Shown: positions 53,866 to 62,865, counted from the stretch's first letter. The stretch is 64,000 nucleotides of DNA from Planctomycetota bacterium (GCA_022711465.1 JAKLEZ010000007.1:186001-250000); one strand, 5' to 3'. Numbers and translations: made by a program. Notes: generated by a model from the letters alone, not told the origin.

Positions 53866-54479
53866 GGCGCCACCTCCCACGTTGCCGTCGCTGTCTCCGT
53901 TGAGCCGGAGCAGGAGGGTCAGACGGATTATCGGGCTGCTGCGGCAAGAGTCAATCGTGTCGAGGATGGGCGAAGGTGCTTCGCGGGCGGGTTTCCCGCT
54001 TCTTGATGGTTGCATGCGGGATACACTGAGGTGCGATCCGGCCGGCTTCGCAGTCGAGTGGCTGGGGCATCCGGTGTCGGGTCCGCCGTTGCGTGGTGGG
54101 TGGAGTTGGAGGCTCAAGGTCTGTGCGGGTGTGGTCGGGGGCGAGCCGACGCCGCCGGGTGAGGCCTCGCTTGGTCGTGGCGAGGATCCGGCGGGGCGCT
54201 GATTCGCTCATCAGTACCGGATGGACCGGTCGATACTGGGTGTTATTGGGACCGTTCTGTGACTCGGGGGGGGGCGGTCCAGCAGGAGCGGGAGGGCTGT
54301 GCTTTGCAGCTATACTGTAAAGCAGATTGGGTGTTTTTTTTCGTTCTGGCGCCTTTCCTCTTGTGGCGCGAGGGGTTATAAAGGTGCCTGGCGCAATCAA
54401 GTCCAAGTAATGGCCGGACGTCCGATCATCGGATCGGCGGGTTCAAGTTCAAGCGGTTGCAGAGCGGGAGTCCTGCTCC
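53866..54479. other. 614-bp intergenic region upstream of the symporter cluster
   Basis: No gene was seen. The region includes a stem-loop with a T-run (54300-54341), read on the plus strand about 140 bp before the first gene of the symporter cluster. Because no plus-strand gene ends upstream, it may be a leader attenuator rather than a gene-end terminator. Remaining sequence shows no recognised riboswitch core. Confidence 0.5.
54300..54341 (+). terminator. Hairpin with T8 run in the leader of the symporter cluster
   Basis: TGCTTTGCAG (54300-54309) and CTGTAAAGCA (54315-54324) form a 10-bp stem (one G-U pair) with a 5-nt loop CTATA. Nine bases later comes a run of eight T (54334-54341). The structure resembles an intrinsic terminator. 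Its place, upstream of the symporter cluster with no gene before it on this strand, suggests a leader attenuator. Confidence 0.6.
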
Positions 54480-54650
54480 ATGTTCGGAATAGATGACCCC
54501 TTCGTCTGGCTGGCGTATGTCCTTTCGATCACGAGCGTGATTCTGTGTCTCATTTACGGCCTGTTCACGTGGAACAAGAGTGATGATCCGGTGAGCGTTG
54601 AGGACAGGCACTGGGAAACGCGCGAGAAGAAGACTGAAGAAGAGACGTAG
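54480..54650 (+). CDS. Symporter small accessory protein
   Basis: The ATG at 54480 opens a 56-residue product with one transmembrane helix (WLAYVLSITSVILCLIYGLF), preceded by MFGIDDPFV and followed by a charged tail (KSDDPVSVEDRHWETREK). The FGIDDPFVWLAYVL start and the placement immediately before a sodium:solute symporter are the hallmarks of the small accessory proteins that accompany SSS transporters. A GGGAG ribosome site precedes the ATG. It is too short for ordinary gene calling but is well supported by context. It probably stabilises or regulates the symporter. Confidence 0.82.
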   Translation: MFGIDDPFVWLAYVLSITSVILCLIYGLFTWNKSDDPVSVEDRHWETREKKTEEET

Positions 54651-54732
54651 GGTTGTCGGGCAGGGCGCTCCCGTGGCCCGGTTCTGTTGAGCATGGCGCG
54701 TGTGCTCCGGACCCCGAGTGGAAGGAGATCCC

Positions 54733-56673
54733 GTGGTGCTGGCGCAGTCCGTGGGATTGATGGAACTCACCTGTGTTGTGGCCTACCTGGCGGTGGTGGC
54801 GTACCTGGGTTGGCTGGGTTACCGCAGGACGCAATCGGCCACGGACTACCTGATTGCCGGCCGGAAGGCGCATCCGTTCGTCATGGCGATGAGCTATGGC
54901 TCCACGTTTATCTCCACCAGTGCGATCGTAGGATTCGGCGGTGTGGCCGGTCTGTTCGGCATGAGCGTGCTGTGGCTGACGGTCTTCAACATCTTCGTGG
55001 GGATTTTCGTCGCGTTTGTATTCCTCGGCGGGCCGACGCGGCGAATGGGGCATCGGCTTGACGCTCACACTTTCCCGGAGTTGCTTGGGCGGCGCTACAA
55101 CAGCAAGTTCATCCAGGTTTTTGCCGGCCTGATCATTTTCATGTTCATGCCTATCTATGCGTCGGCGGTGATCATTGGCGGGACTGAGTTCATCTCGTCG
55201 GCCTTCGCCATCCCGTACAACGTGGCCCTCCTGTCGCTGAGCGCGATCGTGGCCGTGTATGTCCTGGCCGGCGGGCTCAAAGGGGTGATGTACACTGATG
55301 CGTTGCAGGGCGTGATCATGTTCCTGGGGATGGCGACTCTGCTGGTGGGCACGTATTGGACGCTGGGCGGCGTGACCGAAGCTCACCGCGAGTTGACCGC
55401 GATGGCCGGACAGGCGTTTGCCGGCTTCAAAGCGGTGGGTCATCAAGGCTGGACGGCGATGCCGAAGTTCGGCTTTGGATGGGGCGGGATCGACCCGGCC
55501 GCCGGAAAACCGTCTCCCTTTGACATGTGGTGGATCGTAGTCAGCAGTATAGTCTTGGGCGTGGGCGTTGGGGTCCTGGCCCAGCCGCAGCTCGTGGTGC
55601 GGTTCATGACGGTCAAGTCAAAGCGGGAGCTCAACCGGGCGGTTCCGACGGGGGGCGTGTTCATCCTCATGATGACTGGTGTCGCATTCACCGTAGGGGC
55701 GCTCAGTAACGCTTACTTCTACAAGCACGAGAAGATCGTGGGCCGGATTGTTCGGACGACCAGCGAGGCCAAGGTGATTGCCAAGAAGGAGGCGACGGCG
55801 GAGGTCCGTGTGCCCTGTACGCTGATTCATCTCGATGTGGACGGGGATGAGCAGGAGGATGTGCACCTGGTGAAGGAAGGGCTTGGCAAGGCTGCGGCCC
55901 TGATGCCGAAGGCGGAGATCCGCGACCTGGGCGACGGGAGGGTGGAGGTGAGTCCCCGGGCCACCAGCTTCACGCGGGCGCTGGTTCGCAAGGGTGAGGA
56001 CTGGATGTTCAATGTGGACAGCATTATTCCGACCTTCGTGACCAGTTGCATGCCGCGGTGGTTTGAGGTCATCTTTCTGTTGACCTTGCTGGCGGCTGCG
56101 ATGAGCACGATTTCGAGCCAGTTCCACACTGCGGGGACGGCCATTGGCCGTGACGTATTTGAGCAGGTTCGCGGAAGCGGCGGTGATCCGGGTGCCGGCC
56201 ACGGCAGCACGCACATTGTTCGGCTGGGGATGATCCTGGGCATCATTCTGGCGGTGATTTTCGCGTTTTACGCTCGCGGCGGATACATCGTGGCTCGGGC
56301 GACGGCGATCTTTTTCGGCTTGTGTGCCGCGGCGTTTCTGCCGAGCTTTGTCGGCGGTTTGTTTTTCCGGCGTATGACCAAGGCGGCGGCGATCGTTTCG
56401 ATGTTTGTTGGGTTTGGGGTGTCGCTGTTCTGGGTTTTGCTTGTGAAGGGGAGCGAGGCGGGCTCCATAGGTTTGGTGCAGTGGGTGACCGGTGATCCGA
56501 AGCGGGCCAGCATCTTGTCGGCCCACCCCAACTGGCCGGTCGTGGAGCCGATCGTCGTGGCGTTGCCGTTGTCGATCGTGGCGGCGGTATTGGTCAGTCT
56601 ATTGACTCGCCCACCGGGGGCGGATCATGTGAAGAGATGTTTCGGGTCAGGGGCTGGCTCGTCGAGCGGTTGA
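54733..56673 (+). CDS. Sodium:solute symporter family transporter
   Basis: The 646-residue product has about 13 hydrophobic helices and SSS motifs such as SYGSTFISTSAIVGFGG (about 55), GGLKGVMYTDALQGVIMFLG (about 190) and LLAAAMSTISSQFHTAGTAIGRDVFE (about 455). The last is the sodium-site helix. Between two helices, residues about 340-430 form a roughly 90-residue soluble insertion (KVIAKKEATAEVRVPCTLIH onwards) that standard members lack. The GTG start at 54733 has AAGGAG upstream. The small accessory protein is 82 bp before it and the porin 68 bp after. Substrate is unknown but the neighbours suggest a carboxylate or aryl acid. Confidence 0.9.
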   Translation: MVLAQSVGLMELTCVVAYLAVVAYLGWLGYRRTQSATDYLIAGRKAHPFVMAMSYGSTFISTSAIVGFGGVAGLFGMSVLWLTVFNIFVGIFVAFVFLGGPTRRMGHRLDAHTFPELLGRRYNSKFIQVFAGLIIFMFMPIYASAVIIGGTEFISSAFAIPYNVALLSLSAIVAVYVLAGGLKGVMYTDALQGVIMFLGMATLLVGTYWTLGGVTEAHRELTAMAGQAFAGFKAVGHQGWTAMPKFGFGWGGIDPAAGKPSPFDMWWIVVSSIVLGVGVGVLAQPQLVVRFMTVKSKRELNRAVPTGGVFILMMTGVAFTVGALSNAYFYKHEKIVGRIVRTTSEAKVIAKKEATAEVRVPCTLIHLDVDGDEQEDVHLVKEGLGKAAALMPKAEIRDLGDGRVEVSPRATSFTRALVRKGEDWMFNVDSIIPTFVTSCMPRWFEVIFLLTLLAAAMSTISSQFHTAGTAIGRDVFEQVRGSGGDPGAGHGSTHIVRLGMILGIILAVIFAFYARGGYIVARATAIFFGLCAAAFLPSFVGGLFFRRMTKAAAIVSMFVGFGVSLFWVLLVKGSEAGSIGLVQWVTGDPKRASILSAHPNWPVVEPIVVALPLSIVAAVLVSLLTRPPGADHVKRCFGSGAGSSSG

Positions 56674-56741
56674 TGTTTCATCGCCCGCGTCGACTGGGGC
56701 CAGGTCTTTGGGCACAAGGCGTTGAAAGGAGTGTCACAGGC

Positions 56742-58355
56742 ATGAGGCAGGACACGAAGATTTGGGTGCTGGCAACGGCGGCCGCGGCTGTCGCATGGGC
56801 ATGGATGTCGGCCGGTGCGATGGCCCAGGCGACTCAACCCAGTGGTCAGGATGCGGCGTCCGCGGTGAAGGCGGCCGAGAAGGAGCCTGCGGTGGCTCTC
56901 AAGCCGGCCGACGCGGCCCAGGGTGCGGACAGCGAGATCGAGTCGTTTATCAAGGCGACCAAGAATCCGTTCCCCTGGTTGAACTGGGGTGCGGACATTC
57001 GGGCCCGGAACGAGTTTGTCAACAACCTTGGCGGGACTCGCTCCACCGACCGTCGCGGCAACGTCATGATTCTGAACAAGGACGCGTTGAGTCACGAGGT
57101 CGACTACCAGCGCTATCGGGCGCGATGGTGGGCGACGGTTACGCCGGTCAAGAATGTCGAGTTCTATGTCCGGTTGACCTGGGAAGGCTGGAATTACTGT
57201 GCCCCGGACCAGCTGCCTAACCCAAGTAATGCTCGTCTTGACGCCTGGGAGCAGCGGCCGCTGCTTTCCCGAGGCTGGATCAGCGAGCGAGACCAGGTTC
57301 TCTTCGACAACCTGTACGTCAAGCTGACCGACATCGGCGGTCTGCCGATCACGGTGACCGCTGGACGGCAGGATATCATCCTTGGGGAAGGGTGGCTGGT
57401 CATGGACGGCACGCCGCTGGACGGATCGCGAACGTTCTACTTTGATGGTATCCGGACCACGACCAACCTGAAGGACATCAAGACCACGTTTGATGCCATG
57501 TGGTTCCAGATCGATGCCCAAGGCGACGCATGGTTGCCGATGATGCGCAAGACCGACTGGCCGTTGTATGAAACGGAACAGGACGAGATGGGGGCCATCC
57601 TGTACGTGACCAACCGGTCAATCCCCAACATGTCGATTGAACCGTATTTCATGTACAAGCAGAACCGGCATGAGGAACCAACGACGATCAGACGAAGCGG
57701 GACCGACGCCGACATTTACACCTTCGGCACCCGCGTTGCCGGCACGGTCGGCAAGAACTGGAAGTATAGTGCCAACGTGGCGGGTCAGTTCGGCAACCGC
57801 GATGCCCCAGCAGGGATTCCCAACAACCAGAACATCTGTGCCTGGGCCACGAACAACCGCCTCTCGTATCTGTTCAATGACAAGTGGAAGAACGAGGTTT
57901 ACTTCGACTACGAGTACCTCTCCGGTGATCGTTCGCATCGCTATCAGGTCGACGGCAACTACGAGGCGTTCGACGTGCTGTGGGGTCGTTATCCACGATG
58001 GACGGAGGGGTATGGCTTCGCCTATGCCGCCGAGTCCCGGGTGTTCGATCTGGGGAACACGCATCGTTTCGGGCCGGGCTGGAAAGCCTCGCCGACGTCC
58101 GCGATCGACGTAGGGCTCTACTACAACTTCCTGTTTGCGGATGAGAACACGGTATACGATCAGAACCCGCAGAACCTCATCTTCGCCGGCGGCAACTTCC
58201 GAGGGCAGCTGCTGGTGCCGTACTTCAAGTACGCGTTCAACAGCCACATGTTTGCCCGGGTGATGCCGGAGTTCTTCTTTCCCGGCAGCTACTACAAGGA
58301 TGCCAGCAACGACGTGGGCACGTTTGTGCGTGTTGAGTTAGTTTTCACGTGGTGA
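56742..58355 (+). CDS. AlgE-like outer-membrane export/porin beta-barrel
   Basis: The 537-residue product has a signal peptide (ATAAAAVAWAWMSAGAMA), an Ala/Lys-rich linker and then a series of amphipathic beta-strands with aromatic girdles (WWATVTPVKNVEFYVRLTW, NEVYFDYEYLSGD, PYFKYAFNSHMFARVMPEF), ending in Trp (VRVELVFTW). This is the alginate_exp/AlgE-type barrel pattern, a substrate channel in the outer membrane. It is 68 bp downstream of the symporter and overlaps the thioesterase gene, so it probably lets the symporter substrate into the periplasm. ATG at 56742 with an AAAGGAG upstream. Confidence 0.82.
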   Translation: MRQDTKIWVLATAAAAVAWAWMSAGAMAQATQPSGQDAASAVKAAEKEPAVALKPADAAQGADSEIESFIKATKNPFPWLNWGADIRARNEFVNNLGGTRSTDRRGNVMILNKDALSHEVDYQRYRARWWATVTPVKNVEFYVRLTWEGWNYCAPDQLPNPSNARLDAWEQRPLLSRGWISERDQVLFDNLYVKLTDIGGLPITVTAGRQDIILGEGWLVMDGTPLDGSRTFYFDGIRTTTNLKDIKTTFDAMWFQIDAQGDAWLPMMRKTDWPLYETEQDEMGAILYVTNRSIPNMSIEPYFMYKQNRHEEPTTIRRSGTDADIYTFGTRVAGTVGKNWKYSANVAGQFGNRDAPAGIPNNQNICAWATNNRLSYLFNDKWKNEVYFDYEYLSGDRSHRYQVDGNYEAFDVLWGRYPRWTEGYGFAYAAESRVFDLGNTHRFGPGWKASPTSAIDVGLYYNFLFADENTVYDQNPQNLIFAGGNFRGQLLVPYFKYAFNSHMFARVMPEFFFPGSYYKDASNDVGTFVRVELVFTW

Positions 58356-58759
58356 GCGGGCCGGTCAAGAATACCACTTTTCTTCGGGTTCGTTACAGCG
58401 AAACGGACCAGATGGGTACGTTCTACAACTCGCGGGCCCTGGAGTGGTTTGAGTGCGGGCGCACCGAACTGCTTCGGGCCCTGGGGGTTCCCTACGCGGA
58501 CATGGAGCATCGGGGGGTCTATCTGCCCCTGGTTGAATCCCATGTGGAATACTTAGGGCGGGCGCGATACGATGATGCCCTGCGCGTGACCGCATCCGCG
58601 GCGATGTCCGGCCGGGCGAGGCTGCGGTTCGACGTCCGAGTGACTCAGGATGTGGGTGGCCAGGATGTGGTTCGCGGGTACACGGTTCACGCGGTTGCCA
58701 ACGCGGCCGGCCGGCCGATTCGACCTCCCGCTTGGCTGTCCGCTTTGGTGAAGGCTTGA
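58349..58759 (+). CDS. Hotdog-fold acyl-CoA thioesterase (4HBT family)
   Basis: The 136-residue product has the hotdog/4HBT signature: VRYSETDQMGTFYNSRALEWFECGRTELLR (Asp active-site region at about residue 20), LPLVESHVEYLGRARYDD and VRGYTVHAVANAAGRPIRPP. The family hydrolyses acyl- or aryl-CoA thioesters. The start is GTG at 58349 or 58352, overlapping the stop of the porin gene by several bases, so translation is coupled. Its presence before iorAB and the PaaK genes suggests it salvages CoA from aryl-acetyl- or benzoyl-type CoA in the same pathway. Substrate not proven. Confidence 0.9.
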   Translation: MVSGPVKNTTFLRVRYSETDQMGTFYNSRALEWFECGRTELLRALGVPYADMEHRGVYLPLVESHVEYLGRARYDDALRVTASAAMSGRARLRFDVRVTQDVGGQDVVRGYTVHAVANAAGRPIRPPAWLSALVKA

Positions 58760-58804
58760 GGTTTGCCGAGGGCGAAGGTGCCATCGGCGTTTGGAGGCGA
58801 CGGG

Positions 58805-60421
58805 ATGGAGCGTAATCGCTATCTGCTGACCGGCGATGAAGCGGTTGCCCAGGCTGCTGTTGATGCCGGGGTTGCGCTCGGCACTGGCTACCCCGGCACG
58901 CCCTCGACCGAGATTCTGGAACACCTCAGTTCTCTGGGCGGACGATCGCGGTGGTCGCCGAATGAGAAGGTGGCGCTCGAGGTCGGTATTGGGGCCGCGT
59001 TCGGTGGGGCCCGGGCGCTGGTGACGATGAAGCACGTTGGCCTGAACGTGGCCGCCGATCCCTTGTTCACCGCGGCCTACACGGGGGTGACCGGGGCCCT
59101 GGTGGTGGTGTCCGCGGACGATCCGGGGATGGCCTCGAGCCAGAACGAGCAGGACAACCGCCGGTTTGCCGTTGCCGCCGGCGTGCCCATGCTCGAGCCC
59201 TCCGATTCGCAGGAAGCTTACGATTTCGCTGCGTTGGCCATTGAGATCTCGGAACGTTGGCGTATTCCGGTGCTGTTTCGAATGACCACGCGGGTTTGCC
59301 ATGCCAAGACGGCCGTGGTGCGGCGCGAGCTGGCCCAGCCCAAGTCCGCCCCGAGCTTCCAGAGAGACATTCCGAGTCGGGTGATGATTCCCGCCTATGC
59401 TCGTCCGGCCCATCGTCGGCTGCGGCAGAAGCTGGCCGAGATCACCGCCTGGAACGAGACTTCCGGCCCGAACGGTATCGAGCACAGCGGTGACGGCACG
59501 CTGGGCATTATCACCTCGGGCATTTCGTACATGCATGCTCGTGAAGCGGCGCCTGGGGCGAGTTTTCTCAAGCTGGGGATGACCCATCCGCTGCCGGTGG
59601 AGATGGTCCGCAGGTTCGTGGACACGATTGACCGTTGCGTGGTCATTGAGGAGGGGGATCCCTACCTGGTTGACGCGTTGCGGGCGGCGGGCTTGAACGT
59701 CGAGGGCAAGTCGGAGATGTATCGGTTTGGTGAGCTGAACGTTGGGCGGGTGCAGCGGATCCTGGCCAACGACACTTCGCCGGAAGCTCCGCCTCCTCGG
59801 GGCAAGCCGCCGCAGTTGTGCAATGCCTGCCCGCACCGGACGGGGTTCACGACATTCGCCAAGCTCAACTGCATCGTGGCCGGCGACATTGGCTGTTACA
59901 CGCTGGGAGTGCTTCCCCCGTTTGAGGCGATGGACAGCTGTGTTTGTATGGGGGCGAGCATCGGTGCGGGTCTGGGGCTGCGGCATGTGCTCCCGGAGGA
60001 GCAAGCCCGCCGGGTGATCAGCGTCATCGGGGACAGCACCTTCATGCACAGCGGGATCACCGGGCTGGTGGAGATGGTGTACAACCCGCCGCCGACCGGG
60101 CACGTGGTTGTGATCCTGGACAATGGTACGACGGCCATGACCGGCTTGCAGGAGCACCCGGCCACGGGGCGCACGCTGGATCACAAGAGCACGGGCAAGG
60201 TCAGCATGGAGGATCTGGCGCGGTCGTTGGGGATTCCGAACGTGGTGGTGACGGACCCGGTAGGCGACCCTGAGGGTTTCGAGGCTTTGGTCCAGCGGGC
60301 GTTGGGCGGCGGCGGGTTGTGGGTGATCGTGGCTCGGCGTCCGTGCCTGCTGGCGGCCGGCAAGATCAAGGAATACGAGCGACAGGCGGGGGCCGCCGCG
60401 GCGTGTTCGTCGGCGTCTTGA
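58805..60421 (+). CDS. iorA: Indolepyruvate ferredoxin oxidoreductase alpha subunit, lacking the C-terminal ferredoxin domain
   Basis: The 538-residue product matches IorA over its pyrimidine, PP and core domains: LLTGDEAVAQAAVDAG, GTGYPGTPSTEI (about 38), EVGIGAAFGGARALVTMKHVGLN, LGIITSGISYMHAREA, LCNACPHRTGF (about 340) and VAGDIGCYTLGVLPPFEAMD. The thiamine-binding VIGDSTFMHSGITGLVE and LDNGTTAMTG are also present. IorA/IorB oxidatively decarboxylate aryl-pyruvates to aryl-acetyl-CoA with ferredoxin. Typical IorA has about 600-650 residues and ends in two [4Fe-4S] motifs. Here the protein stops after VIVARRPCLL and a short Ala-rich tail, and only 17 bp separate it from iorB, so the ferredoxin domain is absent. 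ATG at 58805 with GGAGG upstream. Confidence 0.93.
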   Translation: MERNRYLLTGDEAVAQAAVDAGVALGTGYPGTPSTEILEHLSSLGGRSRWSPNEKVALEVGIGAAFGGARALVTMKHVGLNVAADPLFTAAYTGVTGALVVVSADDPGMASSQNEQDNRRFAVAAGVPMLEPSDSQEAYDFAALAIEISERWRIPVLFRMTTRVCHAKTAVVRRELAQPKSAPSFQRDIPSRVMIPAYARPAHRRLRQKLAEITAWNETSGPNGIEHSGDGTLGIITSGISYMHAREAAPGASFLKLGMTHPLPVEMVRRFVDTIDRCVVIEEGDPYLVDALRAAGLNVEGKSEMYRFGELNVGRVQRILANDTSPEAPPPRGKPPQLCNACPHRTGFTTFAKLNCIVAGDIGCYTLGVLPPFEAMDSCVCMGASIGAGLGLRHVLPEEQARRVISVIGDSTFMHSGITGLVEMVYNPPPTGHVVVILDNGTTAMTGLQEHPATGRTLDHKSTGKVSMEDLARSLGIPNVVVTDPVGDPEGFEALVQRALGGGGLWVIVARRPCLLAAGKIKEYERQAGAAAACSSAS

Positions 60422-60438
60422 AGTAGGGGAGTCATGCG

Positions 60439-60924
60439 ATGGCGGGTAGAGTCACGAACGTGGTTTTTGCCGGGCTTGGCGGACAGGGTGTGATCAAGGC
60501 CTCGGACATCCTGGCGGAAGTCGCCTTTGAGCGGGGGCTTGCGGTCAAGAAGAGCGAGCTTCACGGGATGAGCCAGCGAGGCGGTTCGGTGACGAGCGAT
60601 GTCCGGTTCGGCCAGGAGGTTTTCAGCCCGATGGTTCCGGAGGGGCAGGCGGACTACCTGGTCGTTCTCGCGCCCGAGGAGTTGGAGAACAGCAAGCGGC
60701 ATTTGCGTCCTGGCGGAGTGCTGGTTCCGCCGGACGCCGTTGCGGCGGAGCGGCTGCCGAGCAGCAAGTGTCTGAACATCGCTCTCCTGGGCGTATTGAG
60801 TGCCCATTTGCCTTTCGAGGTCGAGGCATGGCTGAAGGTGGTACGGGCCAATCTGCCCGAGAAGCTCCATGAGATGAATGATCAGGCTTTCGCTCTGGGG
60901 CGGGAGTCTGCGAAGAAGGTGTAG
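60439..60924 (+). CDS. iorB: Indolepyruvate ferredoxin oxidoreductase beta subunit
   Basis: The 161-residue product matches the gamma-type domain of 2-oxoacid:acceptor oxidoreductases: VVFAGLGGQGVIKASDILAEVAFERG (about 8), KKSELHGMSQRGGSVTSDVRFG (about 36) and LVVLAPEELENSKRHLRPGGVL. It is the partner of IorA, 17 bp downstream, and binds part of the CoA/pyruvate site. Ribosome site GGGGAG. Length is slightly below average. The pair is followed by PaaK, as in many anaerobes where IOR and aryl-CoA ligases act together. Confidence 0.94.
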   Translation: MAGRVTNVVFAGLGGQGVIKASDILAEVAFERGLAVKKSELHGMSQRGGSVTSDVRFGQEVFSPMVPEGQADYLVVLAPEELENSKRHLRPGGVLVPPDAVAAERLPSSKCLNIALLGVLSAHLPFEVEAWLKVVRANLPEKLHEMNDQAFALGRESAKKV

Positions 60925-60963
60925 TGCCCGCGTCGGGCCGTATTCAAGCGGGAGGGCTCTTTG

Positions 60964-62298
60964 ATGACGATTGAACAGTGGAATGATCTGCCCGGCGGTT
61001 TTCATCCGGCCAGTGCCATGGACTTCTTGCCGAAACCGCAGATGCGCGATCTGCAGTTTCGGCGGCTGACGGCCGTTGTTCAGAGGGCCTTCGACAACGT
61101 GGGGCTCTTTCGCAGCCGGATGAAGGAACGGGGTCTGAGCCCGGCCGATATCCGCAGCCTGAACGACATCGTGAAGCTGCCGTTTTCGCAGAAGACCGAT
61201 CTGCGGGACACCTATCCGTTTGGCCTGTTTGCCAGTCCGATGTCGGAGATTGTTCGGCTTCATGCCTCGAGCGGGACGACCGGCAAGCCGATCGTCGTGT
61301 CTTACACGAAGGAGGACATTGAGGTCTGGGCCAGCGTCATGGTGCGGACGTTTGCGGCCTGTGGTCTGCATCGCGGCGACATCATCCAGAACGCCTACGG
61401 GTACGGCTTGTTTACCGGCGGCTTGGGTGCCCACTATGGTGCGGAGGCCCTGGGTGCGACCGTGATTCCGATTTCCGGCGGCAACAGTGACCGGCAGATC
61501 ATGGTCATGAAGGATTTTGGTGTTACCGCGATCTGCAGCACGCCGAGCTACTTCATCCATCTGATCGAGCGGGCCGGCGAGATGGGCATCGACATGCACG
61601 ATCTTCCGTTGCGGGCGGGCATCTTCGGGGCCGAGCCCTGGACGGAGCAGATGCGCAAGCACATTGAAGCGGGATCGGGCATCAAGGCTTACGACATCTA
61701 CGGCCTGTCGGAGATCATTGGTCCCGGGGTGGCCTCGGAAGCGGAAGGTCAGGATGGGCTGTTCATTTTTGAGGACCACTTCTATCCGGAGATCGTCGAT
61801 CCTCAGACTGGCGAGCCGTTGCCCGAGGGGGAGGAGGGCGAGCTTGTCCTGACCACGTTGAGCAAGCGGGCCATGCCGGTTATCCGGTACCGCACGCATG
61901 ACATTACCGCATTTCTGTCCGGGCCGTCGAAGTGTGGGCGGACGCTTCGCCGGATTCGTCGGATCGGCCGGCGCAGTGACGACATGTTCATCATCCGGGG
62001 GGTCAACGTGTTCCCGTCGCAGATTGAGGCCGCGCTGCTGAGCGTGGAGGGCACGTTGCCGCACTACCAGATTATCCTGACCCGGGACAAGGGGCTGGAC
62101 CAGGTTGAGGTGCAGGTCGAGGTTACCGCGGAGATCTTCAGCGACAAGGTCAAGGCTATGGAGCAGGTTCAGGGCAAGCTGGCTCACGCGGTCGAGCGAA
62201 CCCTCGGTATTCGAGTGAAGATTCGTCTGGTTGAACCTCACACCATTGAACGGAGCCAGGGCAAGGCCAAACGGGTGATCGACAAGAGGAACATGTGA
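60964..62298 (+). CDS. paaK: Phenylacetate-CoA ligase family enzyme (copy 1)
   Basis: The 444-residue product has the AMP-binding P-loop ASSGTTGKPIVVSYT near residue 102, FGYGLFTGGL-like NAYGYGLFTGGLGAHYGAE, YDIYGLSEIIGPGVASE (about 240), GELVLTTLSKRAMPVIRYRTHDI and the final DDMFIIRGVNVFPSQIEAALL, the C-terminal PaaK module. It adenylates aryl acids and forms the CoA thioester. The ATG at 60964 follows GGGAGGG by 7 bp. It lies 39 bp after iorB and, after a tandem ACT gene, is followed by a second PaaK. Possible substrates are phenylacetate, indoleacetate and 4-hydroxyphenylacetate. Confidence 0.92.
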   Translation: MTIEQWNDLPGGFHPASAMDFLPKPQMRDLQFRRLTAVVQRAFDNVGLFRSRMKERGLSPADIRSLNDIVKLPFSQKTDLRDTYPFGLFASPMSEIVRLHASSGTTGKPIVVSYTKEDIEVWASVMVRTFAACGLHRGDIIQNAYGYGLFTGGLGAHYGAEALGATVIPISGGNSDRQIMVMKDFGVTAICSTPSYFIHLIERAGEMGIDMHDLPLRAGIFGAEPWTEQMRKHIEAGSGIKAYDIYGLSEIIGPGVASEAEGQDGLFIFEDHFYPEIVDPQTGEPLPEGEEGELVLTTLSKRAMPVIRYRTHDITAFLSGPSKCGRTLRRIRRIGRRSDDMFIIRGVNVFPSQIEAALLSVEGTLPHYQIILTRDKGLDQVEVQVEVTAEIFSDKVKAMEQVQGKLAHAVERTLGIRVKIRLVEPHTIERSQGKAKRVIDKRNM

Positions 62299-62362
62299 GG
62301 GTGAGATGATCGGGCCGGTCAGTCATCCGGGCGGAGTACCCGGGAAAGGATCGAGGTGAGCC

Positions 62363-62797
62363 ATGAAAATCCAGCAGTTGTCACTGTTTCTCGAGAACAA
62401 GCCGCGCACGCTGCGAGTGCCCACGAAGGTGCTGGCCGATGCCGGCATCAACATCCTCACGATGTCTCTGGCGGACACCGAGCAGTTCGGCATTCTTCGC
62501 CTGATTGTGCAAGACGCCCCTAAAGCCAAGGCGGTTTTGGAGAAGGCCGGATGTGTCGTCAATCTGACCGAGGTCATCGCGGTTGAGGTTCCCGACCGGC
62601 CGGGCGGTCTCGACGGCGTCCTGGCGGTCATCGAGCAGAGTGAACTGAACATTGAGTACGTGTACTCGTTCACTGCCCGCAAGGGTGACCGTGCGGTGAT
62701 GGTGTTCCGTTTCGACAATCCCGACCAGGCTTTGAAGACGTTGACCGCCAAGCGAGTCGGCGTGATCGCCGAACTTGAGCAGCTGACGAAGGACTGA
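62363..62797 (+). CDS. Tandem ACT-domain protein
   Basis: The 144-residue product consists of two ACT domains: residues about 1-65 (IQQLSLFLENKPRTLRVPTK onwards) and about 70-140 (VIAVEVPDRPGGLDGVLAVIEQSELNIEYVYSF). ACT pairs of this type accompany IOR and PaaK genes in anaerobic bacteria and probably bind an amino acid such as tryptophan, phenylalanine or tyrosine to modulate the pathway. ATG at 62363, 64 bp after the first PaaK gene. The domain order and lengths are as expected; the ligand is inferred. Confidence 0.87.
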   Translation: MKIQQLSLFLENKPRTLRVPTKVLADAGINILTMSLADTEQFGILRLIVQDAPKAKAVLEKAGCVVNLTEVIAVEVPDRPGGLDGVLAVIEQSELNIEYVYSFTARKGDRAVMVFRFDNPDQALKTLTAKRVGVIAELEQLTKD

Positions 62798-62865
62798 TCC
62801 GGCGGCGGTCTTCCTGTCGGGTGGAGCCGGGCGGCGGGTGTCCATGAGCCGGATGGGAACGATTC

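Noticed and set aside
60181..62241. Minus-strand 686-residue frame opposite iorB and paaK
   Set aside because: Shadow of two well-recognised plus-strand genes.
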